This document shows positions 27,502 to 35,284 of a stretch of DNA of 64,000 bases, in pieces. The stretch comes from Arenibacter aquaticus. Its GTDB lineage: Bacteria > Bacteroidota > Bacteroidia > Flavobacteriales > Flavobacteriaceae. Each line of letters begins with the position of its first letter. Within the stretch, counting starts at the first letter, position 1. The notes below the pieces were generated by a model, which was not told where the DNA came from, searched no databases, and was given only the letters and a program-made list of their open reading frames with translations. The DNA lies in assembly GCF_003957295.1 (NCBI RefSeq), contig NZ_RQPJ01000001.1:620001-684000 (forward strand). The letters run 5' to 3'. The position numbers were made by a program, and so were the translations under genes.

Positions 27502-28452
27502 CTACCCTTGTTCCCAAACCATTGCCACTTTCCCTTTGGTACGCATGGCTTCAATATACTTTATAGCCTCGGGTATTTGGGTATAGGGGTAGGTTTTCCC
27601 AACGTAAGCTTTAACTTTCCCACTCTCTATCAAGGATGCCAATGTCTCCAAATCCGTTCTATTGGCTTCTGCAGTAAACTGCTTTAAAGGAAATTTACTA
27701 AAAGTATTTTGTAAAAGCACCCTTATCATATGACCTATGGTAGTAAAGCCTACCATAACCCCACGGTCTCCCATACGCATATAATCGTTGTGGGTGAGAT
27801 TACCGTGGCTATCTATGATGAGGCTGTACCTACCCATGTGTTTATGGATATCAATCCTATCATAGGCTATAACCTCATCGGCACCCAAGGACCTAACAAA
27901 ATCCACATTCTTAGTGGAACATACCCCAGTTACCTCAGCGCCATAGGCCTTTGCAATTTGAACTGCAAAATGGCCTACACCTCCTGAGGAACCATTGATC
28001 AAAACCGATTCCCCTTCTTTGAGTTGTCCGTTTGTAATGAGGGCCTGTAAAGCGGTTAGTCCGGCTACTGGTACGCTTGCCATTTCCGGAAAACTGGCAT
28101 TTCTGGGCATAATACCACATACCTCTGCCGGGACACAGACATATTGTGCAAAGGCGGCACCCAGTGTTTCTCCAAATACCCGGTCACCAATTCGCAACCG
28201 GTCTACATTGTTCCCCACTTCCTCCACAACACCTGCGAAGTCGGCCCCAAGAATTTTTTCTTTTGGATAGAACAGCCCAAAAGAGAAACGTGCAAAAAAA
28301 GGCTTCCCCCTAAGAATATGCCAGTCTGCGGGATTGGCGGAATTGGCCAAAACCTTGACCAAAATATGGCCATCTTTTAAACTAGGCTTTTCTACCTCTT
28401 CCAATTGAAGTAATTCTGGCCCACCATATTTTGATCTCGTAAAGGCTTTCAT
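27502..28452 (-). CDS. MDR-family NAD(P)-dependent oxidoreductase (quinone reductase type)
   Basis: This is a medium-chain dehydrogenase/reductase: a GroES-like N-terminal half (NPADWHILRGK, ILGADFAGVVEEVG), then a Rossmann half with the nucleotide loop SSGGVGHFAVQIAK at about 155-168. The catalytic and structural zinc ligand sets of alcohol dehydrogenases are missing, so it belongs to the zinc-free quinone-oxidoreductase-like branch. At 316 aa it has normal length. It would reduce quinones or enones with NADPH; the substrate is not determinable. Confidence 0.85.
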   Translation of the reverse strand: MKAFTRSKYGGPELLQLEEVEKPSLKDGHILVKVLANSANPADWHILRGKPFFARFSFGLFYPKEKILGADFAGVVEEVGNNVDRLRIGDRVFGETLGAAFAQYVCVPAEVCGIMPRNASFPEMASVPVAGLTALQALITNGQLKEGESVLINGSSGGVGHFAVQIAKAYGAEVTGVCSTKNVDFVRSLGADEVIAYDRIDIHKHMGRYSLIIDSHGNLTHNDYMRMGDRGVMVGFTTIGHMIRVLLQNTFSKFPLKQFTAEANRTDLETLASLIESGKVKAYVGKTYPYTQIPEAIKYIEAMRTKGKVAMVWEQG

Positions 28453-28814
28453 TTCATATCATTTTACTGCTAAAAATATCCAACAAAATTGGCCCATTGT
28501 TAGAAGCGATAAAAAGTAAGGTTTTGTACATTCCAATACATTTTTAGATGATATGCTACCATGCCTAAGCTATCAACAGTGCGTGAAAAAACTAATGCAC
28601 CCAATCCGTCTTGCCCATTACATATACTTTTGCCTGCCCGTACAAATCAGACACATGTTCGACTATATTATTCTGGTGGGGGAGTGGGCCGGTTATATTT
28701 TTTATTCTAAGCACAAAGACGTAAAGTTTCTACAACTACTTAAAAATAAGTAAAAGTTAAAACATAACACTATGACCAGATTACTCTTACGTTTTGTTAG
28801 ACACCCGCTTTCTG
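28453..28814. other. Gene-poor stretch
   Basis: An open frame on the plus strand (28553-28753) has no recognised similarity and is not trusted. Near the HigA 3' end, GTTAGAC at 28796-28802 fits the integron core consensus GTTRRRY, but no convincing partner arm was found. Confidence 0.25.
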
Positions 28815-29171
28815 CTAGTAGTCCTGAACCAAAACTTCAGTTGGAATATGTAAAGTGGTATTAAGTTTTCTTATCATATCCAAAGTTAGTTTACGCTTTT
28901 TACTTAAAATCTCACTTACACGGCTCTTATAACCTACGACCTCTGCCAAGTCTTTTTGCTTCATTCCCATTTGTTCCATTCGGAATTTAATGGCCTCAAT
29001 AGGATCTGGCATTCCAATAGGAAAATTCTCGTTTTCATATTGGTCGATTAAAATCGATAAAATTTCGAGTTCGTCTCCTTCTTCACTACCCTTTTCGGCA
29101 TCGAATATCTGTTCTAGACGCTTAATTGCGTTCTGATAGTCCTTTTCGTTTCTTATAGGTGCTATTTTCAT
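28815..29171 (-). CDS. higA: HigA-type antitoxin with HTH
   Basis: With the MKIAPIRNEKDYQNAIKRLEQIF start the protein is 118 aa. The N-terminal segment is typical of the HigA-like antitoxin that pairs with PF09907-type HigB. The C-terminal HTH_3 domain reads MEQMGMKQKDLAEVVGYKSRVSEILSKKRKLT. It binds its own promoter and the toxin. Its ATG follows the toxin stop by a single base (TAA-A-ATG), so the two are translationally coupled, with toxin first as is usual for hig. Confidence 0.85.
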   Translation of the reverse strand: MKIAPIRNEKDYQNAIKRLEQIFDAEKGSEEGDELEILSILIDQYENENFPIGMPDPIEAIKFRMEQMGMKQKDLAEVVGYKSRVSEILSKKRKLTLDMIRKLNTTLHIPTEVLVQDY

Positions 29172-29172
29172 T

Positions 29173-29493
29173 TTATATTTCGTTTGCATTAATTTTATCA
29201 TACTCAGCATGTGTCCCAACAAAGCGAATCCAACAGATCTGGTATTCAAAATTGAACTTTGCTATTAACCGATATCTATTGCCCTTTATGTTAAAAACAA
29301 TTCGATTGTCCTTTAGTATGCTTGCGCTTGGATATTCAATTTTTAGCTCGTTCAAGTTTTTAAATTCAGATTTTTCAGTTTCCCTATACCATGCGGTCAA
29401 TTGTTGTTCACTATCCTCGTGCTTGGTCCAAAATTCCCTTATAGTTCTTTTCGCTATTACTCTCAAAACGAGTTCTTTAGAGCAAATATACAA
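29173..29493 (-). CDS. higB: HigB-type toxin (mRNA interferase)
   Basis: The VIAKRTIREFWTKHEDSEQQLTAWYRE start and the SASILKDNRIVFNIKGNRYRLIAKFNFEYQICWIRFVGTHAEYDKI body match the HigB_toxin family (RelE superfamily), a ribosome-dependent mRNA-cleaving toxin. The likely true start is the TTG at 29466 (LRVIAKRT), since family members begin there; the annotated longer start adds nine residues. A gap of one base separates it from higA. A toxin-antitoxin pair is a usual stabiliser of accessory regions. Confidence 0.85.
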   Translation of the reverse strand: MYICSKELVLRVIAKRTIREFWTKHEDSEQQLTAWYRETEKSEFKNLNELKIEYPSASILKDNRIVFNIKGNRYRLIAKFNFEYQICWIRFVGTHAEYDKINANEI

Positions 29494-29587
29494 AAAGTTA
29501 CCAAATCGGTAACATTACCTCTAACTTTGGACACAGCTCCCTAGCATCGAGTTGTACAGGAGCAGGGAGTTTTATTAAAAGAGAATA

Positions 29588-29788
29588 GTGGCTTTTTCTA
29601 GATTGCCTTCCCCTGGCGACTATCTGGTTTTCGTGAACACAGCGGGCAATTTGATGAATTTTTATGAAACGGAGGCCCACCTCTTTGAGCTGTCGCAAAA
29701 TCTTTATATAGATTAGGATACAGAAAACCTGGAAATAGAACAGCTGTTCAATGACGCGGACCTCAGTATGGGAAAGGAGAAATTTTGA
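29588..29788 (+). pseudogene. Possible decayed ORF fragment
   Basis: A plus-strand frame reads like protein (GDYLVFVNTAGNLMNF, HLFELSQNLYID, then DTENLEIEQLF, ADLSMGKEKF) but has an in-frame TAG at 29714-29716 and an upstream stop. The composition looks coding, but no family was identified. It may be the end of a broken gene on the opposite strand to its neighbours. Confidence 0.25.
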
Positions 29789-29823
29789 ATGGGGAAAACC
29801 GACTTATATAAGTATATCTTCTT

Positions 29824-30533
29824 TTAAATCTCAATTTTCTTTTTAAGAAAATCTCCCCACTTTTCCCAGCTGAAATAGCTACTTGGGTGTTTGATAAATA
29901 TCAGCTTTATTTCTTTATTGTCATCAAGTTTAAGGTTCCCGGTTCTTGGATATGATGAACCAATTCTTGAATCTTCCTTTTCAATGTCTAGAAAAGTTAT
30001 ATTAAGGGATGGTTTAGGTTTCAGTACGTTGTAGTGGTTAGTAGATTCTACCCCTAAGAACAAACAAATGTCAGGTTTTAAAATGGATACAACTCCATCG
30101 AAAACTTCCCACCCTTTTATAAAATCTTGAGCATCGGGCCTAGCATTATTATATCTAGATGATAAAGCTCTTTGTATGAACACATAATACGAGCTATTAC
30201 TCCATTATTCCATTTATGTTCATTTTCTACATTTTTACTTTGAAAAATTGATCGTTCTAAATTCCTTAAAACATTAGCATTAACTATCCCATCCGAAAGA
30301 AAATGAAGTCCTCTCTAATTAATAAAATTTCTTGTAAAATCTGGGTTTTTTAAATACTCAATAGATTCTTGATCATCCTCTTCTTTATCCCATTCATAAT
30401 GACTTTCACCTATTATTAATACTTTGGGTGCAGAGGTATTGTTTAAATAATTTTCTCCTATCCAGGGAGTCCATTTTAATTCATCTATTTTATTAAACTC
30501 CAAATCCAAACTTTTATCGAAGTGATATTCCAT
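29824..30533 (-). pseudogene. Broken uracil-DNA-glycosylase-like gene
   Basis: Two frames belong to one gene. The 5' part encodes LKWTPWIGENYLNN and VLIIGESHYEW, reminiscent of uracil-DNA-glycosylase-like proteins. It stops at TAG 30315-30317, but the same frame continues open (RGLHFLSDGIVNANVLRN and on). About 110 bp later a single-base shift near 30202-30203 moves the reading to the 3' frame (SSYYVFIQRALSSRYNNARPDAQDF, ILKPDICLFLGVESTNHYN, HPSSYFSWEKWG). One nonsense mutation plus one frameshift suggests a recently decayed gene. A sequencing error could explain either, but hardly both. Confidence 0.55.
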
Positions 30534-30620
30534 GTTTTATTTTATTATAGTTTCCTTTTTTAGGGAAGCCTACCTATTGACCAAACCAAATGTAACATAG
30601 CAATTCGTTTTTAGCCTGTT

Positions 30621-30748
30621 AACAACGGTTTGTATAAAATAGTAGCCGATTTTGAAGCACTAAACTTTCGGTTAAACACATACTTTGATAAAAGCCTAAA
30701 GCCTTAAGTTTATTACTGTTTCGCCTGCTTTTCATAGGAGGCATTGTT
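30621..30748 (-). other. attC-like palindromic site with nested arms
   Basis: Three arm pairs nest in order: AACAA (30621-30625) with TTGTT (30744-30748); AGTAGCCGA (30641-30649) with TCGCCTGCT (30721-30729), one base unpaired; and TAAACTT (30661-30667) with AAGTTTA (30706-30712). Paired outer and inner boxes with an extra base in one inner arm is the architecture of integron attC sites. It lies 3' of the DUF1569 gene. Confidence 0.45.
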
Positions 30749-30829
30749 TGGCAACTTACTTTTGTGTTCTGCTATTAACTCTTTTTAAATTCACTTGATG
30801 TTTTCACTTTTAATTGCTTTCCTCTTTTT

Positions 30830-31282
30830 TCATACCCCAAATTGTCTCAAATGGTGGTCAGTATGCTTATAGTCCAAATATCCTATTTGCTCTTTTGTCA
30901 TCTTTCCAAAAAAAGTATGAATAAAATCGGGATTTGAAAAATGTTCAAATTCTCTGATTAAATCAATCCATTTCTCTTTTTGAACTGATACATTTCCGTT
31001 GCTTTCTGTTACTTTAAGTTCATCTAAAGTTCCCATATTTTGCTTCAATGGTCTTTCATCTTTTATCATACTTTTCAAAGCCATTTTCCCAAATATTTTT
31101 CCAATAAATGCTTGTTTATATATTGGATTGTTCTTCCCTAATAACCATTCATCATAAAGAGTGCAATGTTTCAGCATTTGTGAAACATTCATTTTGCCCC
31201 AATTGGCAGCACTATTTTCATGTAGTAATTCAATTCGGGCAATCAAGCCGTTTCTGGTGGTTTTGTCAAAAATTGTTTTCAT
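30830..31282 (-). CDS. DUF1569-family (DinB-like) protein
   Basis: The protein (150 aa) has the DUF1569/DinB-type pattern: ARIELLHENSAANWGKMNVSQMLKHCTLYDEWLLG, then FFGKMTKEQIGYLDYKHTDHHLRQFG. The histidines H40 (LKHCT) and the C-terminal H-x3-H pair (HTDHHL) would hold a metal in a four-helix bundle. Cytosolic, with unknown substrate; members are bacillithiol-dependent or unknown enzymes. The gene is single, with an attC-like palindrome on its 3' side. Confidence 0.8.
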   Translation of the reverse strand: MKTIFDKTTRNGLIARIELLHENSAANWGKMNVSQMLKHCTLYDEWLLGKNNPIYKQAFIGKIFGKMALKSMIKDERPLKQNMGTLDELKVTESNGNVSVQKEKWIDLIREFEHFSNPDFIHTFFGKMTKEQIGYLDYKHTDHHLRQFGV

Positions 31283-31497
31283 TCCGTAATAATAAGTTTG
31301 ATCCCAATAATCTTTTAAGGCTAACCTTAAACCGGCAATTTAATTCTCAATTCCATTTTTACAGTAGTCCTTTAGCTAGAAATGTCGTTTTTTTAGCTTG
31401 TAGGCAACATCTCGTATTAGAATAGTTGCGGGTTTACCTGCGAGGAATTTCCGTCTTGCCACGCTTTTTAGAGTGGAGGAAAATTAGATAAAACAAA

Positions 31498-31547
31498 CAA
31501 CAACTTATAATAAAACACAAAAGAGCAGTTAATTTTATAAGTTGTTG
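31498..31547 (-). other. Perfect 13-bp inverted repeat
   Basis: CAACAACTTATAA (31498-31510) is perfectly complementary to TTATAAGTTGTTG (31535-31547), with a 24-nt loop. It lies 77 bp 3' of the small lipoprotein gene and has the same AACAA/TTGTT outer pattern as the attC-like sites, so it is grouped with them. A terminator is an alternative. The wider gap 31283-31624 has no gene. Confidence 0.45.
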
Positions 31548-31624
31548 TAGCACGTATTTATTTCCTAGTGTTTTTTATAAGGGACTCTATTTGGTTTAAC
31601 CATAATATGCTATCAAAGTGAATA

Positions 31625-31801
31625 TTACAATTCTCCTATTGGTACAGGATCGGAAAAATCACAAGGGACTTCAATGGTTTTATCAGGAAGAGGGCCGTAT
31701 GGTCCATATCCCCCGTATAGGGTCTGTGTTTTAGTGCAATCATCTTTAGAGCAACTAAATGCTAACATTAGTATAGCACAAAAAAGTACTTTTTTAAACA
31801 T
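31625..31801 (-). CDS. Small lipoprotein (58 aa)
   Basis: A short ORF with a classic Bacteroidota lipoprotein leader, MFKKVLFCAILMLAFSC, with lipid Cys17 followed by SKDD. The mature part is 41 residues, rich in Gly, Pro and Tyr (YGGYGPYGPLP) with two more cysteines. No family was recognised. Leader quality and the stop and start context support coding. It is too short for a catalytic domain. Confidence 0.6.
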   Translation of the reverse strand: MFKKVLFCAILMLAFSCSKDDCTKTQTLYGGYGPYGPLPDKTIEVPCDFSDPVPIGEL

Positions 31802-32081
31802 TTTTGGGAATTATTTGTTTTATGAATTGTTTTGTTGACTATTACATTAAGCCTCTATGTAAACGATCGAATCCTTCTTAAGTTAACATTTCAATAGTTT
31901 TTTTATCAATTAGGTTCTGATTTTTCCCGTACTTTTTAAAATTCAGATTCGGCAAAATTTATATATATCCATTTTGCTGATATTTTATTCTGTCAGTATA
32001 ATTTTGGTTAGTGTAATTAAAAAAAGGGGCAATTTTTTCCATTTATGGTAGGCAATTCCGTTTTTCCGCTTTTGTTCGATT

Positions 32082-32270
32082 CTAATCACGAACAGTTTTG
32101 AAATTTCCAAAAATTAAAGAAGTAAGTAAAAGTCCGATTCCAATTCCGATAAAAGAACCCTTTGTAAAATCAGGTAATTCAAAATATTGAGATGCAATTT
32201 GTGAAGTTGCAATTGCAAGTATTCCAATTGATAATAAAATTAAAGCTTTTCTTTTTGTTATTCTTTTCAT
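32082..32270 (-). CDS. Small membrane protein (62 aa)
   Basis: A basic start (MKRITKRK) and two hydrophobic helices (ALILLSIGILAIATSQIA and SFIGIGIGLLLTSLIFG) predict a two-pass inner membrane hairpin. No family was recognised. It is a single gene in a gap-rich area, and the composition and hydrophobic periodicity favour a real gene. Confidence 0.5.
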   Translation of the reverse strand: MKRITKRKALILLSIGILAIATSQIASQYFELPDFTKGSFIGIGIGLLLTSLIFGNFKTVRD

Positions 32271-32357
32271 TTAATCTAGATTTTAAATAATTAGTATCTC
32301 AATTTAAGCATTTGTTATATTGAGTTATTGAATAGAGCGAAGTTTTGTCAAATTGTT

Positions 32358-32530
32358 GCCAACATACATACAAAGTAACCCGCACCTATATTCCCATATA
32401 GCAAGCGTAACTCCTTACTAATACGTACTATTAGACCCATGATTACTATAAATTTTTGTGGGTGTACAGTGGGGGGAATACTACAACCAAGTGTTGATTA
32501 CAGCCCACTAATATAAAAAATATTGGTTCT
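32358..32530 (+). repeat. Dispersed intergenic repeat, copy L (3'-truncated)
   Basis: The left end GCCAACATACATACAAAGT follows ATTGTT directly. The core is at 32459 (GTGGGTGTACAG). It ends after an AATATAAAAAATATTGG block; the 3' half and palindrome are missing. This is the last copy: none was found from here to the right end. Confidence 0.75.
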
Positions 32531-32584
32531 CTATTCAATTTAAAGGTCAAAGAAGAAAAACAATTGTTGCAACCCCTTTGGCAA

Positions 32585-32686
32585 ATGATGGTTAAGCGGC
32601 AATGGTCACTAGGCTTTATACTCTATTTAGGGTTAACTTTTATGATACACAAGCTTGGGGACCCTACTAACAACGACCTATTTTAA
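32585..32686 (+). pseudogene. Possible gene remnant
   Basis: A plus-strand frame after repeat copy L reads like protein, with one hydrophobic helix (WSLGFILYLGLTFMIHKLG) and a polar tail. It may begin at MMVKRQ or be the 3' end of a longer broken frame (FNLKVKEEKQLLQPLWQ upstream). No family was recognised. Confidence 0.2.
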
Positions 32687-32769
32687 AGACCTCCAGTCTA
32701 ACCGCAATTATTAAATGACCCAAAGTTTGATATATCAGGGGCGGATCGGTATAAAAAGCACCGTTATTA

Positions 32770-33699
32770 TTAGCTTTTACGAGTTGTGTTTATAATATTG
32801 TTCATTTCCTGGTAATGATCTGTGTCAACCCCAAATTTTTCCCCATTTTCTATAACAAAATCCACTAAAATATTCTTTTCGGTATTGCTGTTTCGGTTCT
32901 CAAAATCTAACTGTAAGGATGTTTTGGATTTATACGGAAACTTGGAAAGCATAGCCAAGGACGCTTCTATATCTTCTTTGGTTAAGGTTACCTTGTGCTT
33001 ACTGGCCAACTCTTGGACCTCTATCATCATTTTTTTAAGTTTGGCCATATGTATGGAATCTTCGGCCAATTCCCCTAAGCTAATATGGAGTGCAGTGCTC
33101 ATTGTGGACAATGGTGAAACAAACAGGTATTTTTTCCATAATATTTCCTGAATGTCCTTGGTGTAAGTTACATCTAAACCACCTTTGGCCAATATGTCCC
33201 CAACCCATCCAAAATCATGGTTGTCATTGTTCCCAAAAAATATTTTTCCAGGTCCGCCCATATGTTTTACTATGCCCGGTTCCTCAATGTTTGAAACAAT
33301 ATAAATACAACCCTCCAATATTTTTGTACTGTCGTGATCTATGTTCTTCTCAATTATATTCTTTGCGTTTACCCCATTTTGCAATGGGATTATAATGGTA
33401 TCGTCTTTAAGGCAATCTTGATAGTCACTAATGGCAGTACCCAATGCATAGGATTTTGTAGCAATTATTAGTATATCCAGTAATCCAATTTCATCAGGCT
33501 TATCGGAAACTAAATAAGGCCTGGAATTAATGGTTTTATCAGCTGCAATTAAGGTAAGTCCATTGTTAACAATAGCCTCCTTTGTTTCATTGCGACAAAT
33601 AAAGAATATTTGGGTATTTTCATCATTTTCATAATGCTTCGTAAGTTTTGCACCAATAAAACTTCCTACACCACCCATTCCCAATATTCCTATTTTCAT
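32770..33699 (-). CDS. panE: 2-dehydropantoate 2-reductase-like (ketopantoate reductase)
   Basis: This is an ApbA/PanE fold. The N-terminal Rossmann motif G7-x-G9-x-x-G12 (MKIGILGMGGVGSFIG) binds NADPH. PLQNGVNAKNII and LWKKYLFVSPLSTMSTAL are family landmarks, the latter carrying the catalytic lysine. The 309-aa length is normal. The classic reaction reduces ketopantoate to pantoate for coenzyme A synthesis. Since it sits in an accessory region it may be a paralogue with another 2-oxoacid substrate. Confidence 0.8.
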   Translation of the reverse strand: MKIGILGMGGVGSFIGAKLTKHYENDENTQIFFICRNETKEAIVNNGLTLIAADKTINSRPYLVSDKPDEIGLLDILIIATKSYALGTAISDYQDCLKDDTIIIPLQNGVNAKNIIEKNIDHDSTKILEGCIYIVSNIEEPGIVKHMGGPGKIFFGNNDNHDFGWVGDILAKGGLDVTYTKDIQEILWKKYLFVSPLSTMSTALHISLGELAEDSIHMAKLKKMMIEVQELASKHKVTLTKEDIEASLAMLSKFPYKSKTSLQLDFENRNSNTEKNILVDFVIENGEKFGVDTDHYQEMNNIINTTRKS

Positions 33700-33849
33700 A
33701 CCTATATGATTTTATTTGTATATCCCCACTTTTAAATGATACTGTCTCTTTGAAATGCCATATCTGAACCAAGCCCTGTTGTTTGCAGAAAAAGGTAGTC
33801 AGCAGTTTCCCATATGCCTAAATGGCCTTCCTAAAGATAATGGACTTAT

Positions 33850-34533
33850 TTAGTTTCTTGCAATCTTTACCTGACATCCAATAGCCTTTGTAAAGTTGGG
33901 ATTTGGCTTTTCGTCATTTTCCAAGGATTCAATTGCATTAACAACATATTTTACTTTTACGTTTTCTGCAGATCGGGCATTATCATCTATGGTGCCTATA
34001 TACTGTACCTTGCGCTCATGGTCCAACAAAAATACGTGAGGTGTTCTTAACGCACCGTATTGCGGAGCTATTTTTTGTCCTTCATCTGCCAAATACACAA
34101 ATGGAAACTCCTTTTCTTCTGCCCTTTTCTGCATTGCTTTAAAGCCCTCCCTTGTGTTGGAGTCGCTTACATTTGGATTGATGGCAATTACAGAATATCC
34201 TTTTGGTGCATACTCATTATGCAAGGCAATTAATCGGTCCTCATACATTTTGGCGAAAGGGCATTCATTACAAGTAAAAACTACTATATATCCTTTGGCT
34301 TTTTCTATATCGGACAAGGAGAACATATTTCCGTCTACATTTTTCAGTTTAAAATCGGTTGCGACATCCCCAATTTTATAACCTCCAACTTCTTCCAAGG
34401 TCTTTGTTTGGACAGGACTATGTCCGCCACCGCCACGGGGTGGTCCTTTTCTTTCCTGGGCGGCAGCACCTAGAGTTATAAGAAAGCTGCCCGCTGTAAG
34501 TATTGCTGTATACAGTATATGATGAATTCTCAT
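33850..34533 (-). CDS. Exported thioredoxin-fold (redoxin) protein
   Basis: A signal peptide (ILYTAILTAGSFLITLGAAA) is followed by a Gly/Pro-rich linker and an AhpC/TSA-like thioredoxin fold. The active-site pair is C88-N-E-C91 (FTCNECPFAK). The LADEGQKIAPQYGALRTPHVFLLD part contains the family cis-Pro loop. A periplasmic thiol-disulphide or peroxidase-like role is inferred. It is co-transcribed with the upstream TlpA-like gene, 2 bp away. Confidence 0.8.
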   Translation of the reverse strand: MRIHHILYTAILTAGSFLITLGAAAQERKGPPRGGGGHSPVQTKTLEEVGGYKIGDVATDFKLKNVDGNMFSLSDIEKAKGYIVVFTCNECPFAKMYEDRLIALHNEYAPKGYSVIAINPNVSDSNTREGFKAMQKRAEEKEFPFVYLADEGQKIAPQYGALRTPHVFLLDHERKVQYIGTIDDNARSAENVKVKYVVNAIESLENDEKPNPNFTKAIGCQVKIARN

Positions 34534-34535
34534 AA

Positions 34536-35066
34536 TTATTTGTTTTTTATAGTTTTCTTTATTTCATTTTCTAAATCCTCAATATTCTCAAAAGCACGTT
34601 CGTGATAAGAGCGATTTTCATTATTGAATATGATGGTAAAGGGTATTGCCCCTGACCACTTGGGGTCTATCTTGTCTATCCAACTATTGGCATCGGGGTC
34701 ATCCAACAATACAACTTCTGATGTAATCCCCTTTTTCTTTAAAAAAGGCTTTAGCGTAGAATCAATATTTTCGGGAAAATCAAGACTTACCAGCAGAATT
34801 TCCACATTTGGATTATTGGCTTCATACTGCTTAAGTATAGGTAACTCTTTTACACAAGGAGCGCACCACATCGCCCAAAAATTAACTATATGGACTTTAT
34901 CGGAATTGGTATATAAAAGTGGCTTTAAGGATTCAAAATTGTAAACGGGGATCTCTTGATTCCTTGACAAATGGGATGATTCCTTTTCTGGGTTCACTGT
35001 AATAAATCCATAGCATAGGGGTAGTAAGCAAACAGCCAAAAGAAAGATACATTTTTGTAACTTCAT
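34536..35066 (-). CDS. TlpA-like thioredoxin-family protein
   Basis: A hydrophobic leader (CIFLLAVCLLPLCYGFI) precedes a TlpA/ResA-type domain with W-C68-A-P-C71 (NFWAMWCAPCVKELPIL). The DLP..-like tail has a cis-Pro equivalent (GAIPFTIIFNNE). At 176 aa it is a typical exported disulphide reductase, probably acting on periplasmic proteins. First gene of a two-gene operon with the redoxin, so they likely work in one redox relay. Confidence 0.8.
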   Translation of the reverse strand: MKLQKCIFLLAVCLLPLCYGFITVNPEKESSHLSRNQEIPVYNFESLKPLLYTNSDKVHIVNFWAMWCAPCVKELPILKQYEANNPNVEILLVSLDFPENIDSTLKPFLKKKGITSEVVLLDDPDANSWIDKIDPKWSGAIPFTIIFNNENRSYHERAFENIEDLENEIKKTIKNK

Positions 35067-35284
35067 TTTAAAGGGTCATTTTATTATTTTTTAGACTATA
35101 AAGTATAGCAAAGGTTTAATTAACCTTAATTGCACCAAACTCTTTCCTCTTCAAATGTGGCATGCCCAGCCTTGAACTTTTCCATTGTTGTTGGATATGG
35201 ATACAGGCCCATACCTGTATTGACAGGATGTAATCACAAAATGTTGATGGTCCTTAAAAGTGTTCCGTTGCCGGCCGCCCCCAT

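Noticed and set aside
28553-28753. 66-aa plus-strand ORF
   Set aside because: No recognised domain or ribosome-binding site; kept only as a gap note.
2311-32530. CRISPR array
   Set aside because: The repeats are long, kilobases apart and separated by genes, with no spacers or cas genes.
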